NCBI GenBank assembly: GCA_023433585.1
Contig: JAEZCL010000097.1
Coordinates: forward strand, 1 to 26,087
DNA length: 26,087 nt
Direction of reading: 5' to 3'
From: Pseudomonadota bacterium
GTDB lineage: Bacteria; Pseudomonadota; Alphaproteobacteria; Caulobacterales; Caulobacteraceae
The notes below the pieces were generated by a model. That model was given only the letters and a program-made list of their open reading frames with translations, was not told where the DNA came from and made no database searches. A program made the translations under genes and the position numbers. Shown piece by piece: positions 25,113-26,087 of this stretch (within the stretch, counting starts at the first letter, position 1; every line of letters starts with the position of its first letter).

Positions 25113-26087
25113 ATGAGACCGGATGTCGAGGCCATGAAGGCCGACATCGAGCAGAGCGTGGCTCTGCTCAGGAGGCGTCTTTGACTGGGACGTCGCCCTA
25201 AGAAAGCTCGATGAGCTGAACGCCCGGGTCGAGGATCCGACCCTGTGGGACGACCCCGAACAGGCCCAGGCGGTAAGCCGCGAACGGTCGCGCCTGGAAA
25301 GCCAGATCACCGCCGTGCGCGAGATGGAGAACGGCCTGGAGGAGGCCGTCCTGCTGTCCGAAATGGCGGATGATGAGGGCGACGAGGCGGCGCTGGAGGA
25401 CGCCCGCGCCGGCCTGAAGGCCATCAAGGAGCGGGCCGCCCGCGCCGAACTGGAGGCGCTGCTCTCGGGCGAGGCGGACGGCAACGACGCCTATCTGGAG
25501 GTGAACGCCGGGGCCGGTGGCACCGAGTCCAATGACTGGGCCGGGATGCTGCTGCGCATGTACAGCCGCTGGGCCAAGTCGCATGGCTATGAGGTCGAGG
25601 CCCAGGAAGTGACCGACGGCGAACAGGCGGGCATCAAGTCCGCCACCCTGCAGATTTCCGGCCCGAACGCCTATGGCTGGCTGAAGTCGGAGTCCGGCGT
25701 ACACCGGCTGGTGCGTATCAGCCCGTTCGATTCGGCGGCCAAGCGGCACACCTCCTTCGCTTCGGTGGGTGTCTCGCCGGTGGTGGACGACACCATCGAG
25801 ATCGACATCAATCCGGCCGACGTGCGCACCGACACCTACCGGGCCTCCGGCGCGGGCGGCCAGCACATCAACAAGACGGATTCGGCCGTGCGCCTGACCC
25901 ACACGCCGACGAACACGGTCGTGGCCTGTCAGGCCGGGCGTTCACAGCATCAGAACCGCGAACAGGCGTGGAAGATGCTGCGCGCGCGGCTCTACGAGCT
26001 GGAGCTTCAGAAGCGTGAGGCTGCGGCCCAGGCCCTTGCGGACGCCAAGACCGACATCGGCTGGGGCCACCAGATCCGCTCCTACGT
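25113..26087 (+). CDS. prfB: Peptide chain release factor 2, programmed +1 frameshift, 3' partial
   Basis: RF2 recognises UGA and UAA and triggers peptide release. The gene starts at ATG 25113, reads 23 codons and meets TGA at 25182-25184. Reading continues after a +1 shift at 25183, as D W D V A L R K L. The join is therefore 25113-25181 and 25183 onward. The shifted frame runs open to the window end (residue 324 of about 365-370). It contains the UGA/UAA-recognition motif SPF (203-205; RF1 would have PxT) and the catalytic GGQ (248-250), then GWGHQIRSY. The final 40-45 residues lie outside the window. The gene follows mrcA by 71 bases; GGGAGAG (25101-25107) is the likely ribosome site. Expression is presumably self-limiting through the frameshift. 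Confidence 0.95.
25170..25185 (+). promoter_or_regulatory. RF2 +1 frameshift site
   Basis: An internal Shine-Dalgarno AGGAGG (25170-25175) is followed by CGT, then the slippery CTT (25179-25181), the in-frame TGA (25182-25184) and C (25185). Layout and spacing are the same as at the E. coli prfB site (AGGGGG, three bases, CTT TGA C). Slow termination at UGA when RF2 is scarce lets the ribosome slip forward one base, so RF2 controls its own synthesis. The base after the stop is C, the weakest termination context. Confidence 0.95.

Noticed and set aside
25113..25184. prfB as a pseudogene with a premature stop
   Set aside because: The TGA lies in an exact RF2 frameshift site (AGGAGG, CTT TGA C) and the shifted frame is open with all RF2 motifs.

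Overview
The window is high-GC, tightly packed bacterial chromosome. Its gene orders point to an alphaproteobacterium of the order Caulobacterales, most probably Brevundimonas or a close relative: fabD/fabG/acpP/fabF/mltG/yicC/gmk, petABC, and rne/amidase/PBP1A/prfB. The assignment also rests on an RNase E that ends in the GWW motif known from Caulobacter and on a Rieske protein carrying a twin-arginine anchor. It is made from recalled family knowledge, not from a database search. I see no tRNA, rRNA, CRISPR array, transposase or phage gene.

Layout. (1) 1-3809: a minus-strand pair (membrane acyltransferase, then a Tat-exported PhoX-type phosphatase) diverges from a LytTR transcription factor fused to a membrane domain. 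(2) 3874-11855: the fatty-acid and envelope cluster fabD, fabG, acpP, fabF, mltG, yicC, gmk. A minus-strand lipoprotein serine hydrolase lies between fabD and fabG, with head-to-head pairs of palindromic repeat units on both sides. (3) 11852-15328: trmL runs tail-to-tail into gmk, followed by the cytochrome bc1 operon petA-petB-petC, which ends at a textbook intrinsic terminator. (4) 15389-18225: a small secreted protein of unknown function meets a minus-strand operon made of a BepA-like M48 metalloprotease and a membrane-anchored DsbA-family oxidoreductase. (5) 18333-26087: rne (minus) and, divergently, an N-acetylmuramoyl-L-alanine amidase, penicillin-binding protein 1A and prfB. prfB is cut by the window end and carries a programmed +1 frameshift site.

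How the genes work together. The fab genes make acyl chains on ACP. MltG, the amidase and PBP1A build and trim peptidoglycan. The M48 protease and DsbA-like protein look after envelope protein quality. petABC is the quinol:cytochrome c oxidoreductase. rne, trmL, yicC and prfB act in RNA turnover, tRNA modification and translation termination.

Most unusual content. A family of dispersed palindromic units (stem of the type CCTTCTCCC/GGGAGAAGG, a second variable hairpin, and a GGATGAGGG box) occurs at least six times. One copy lies in frame inside yicC and adds about 12-15 residues. Another abuts the fabG start and may supply its ribosome binding site. A separate inverted array of 7-bp units lies between fabG and acpP. 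I found no convincing wholly new multi-gene system; the repeat family and its effect on coding sequence is the best lead.
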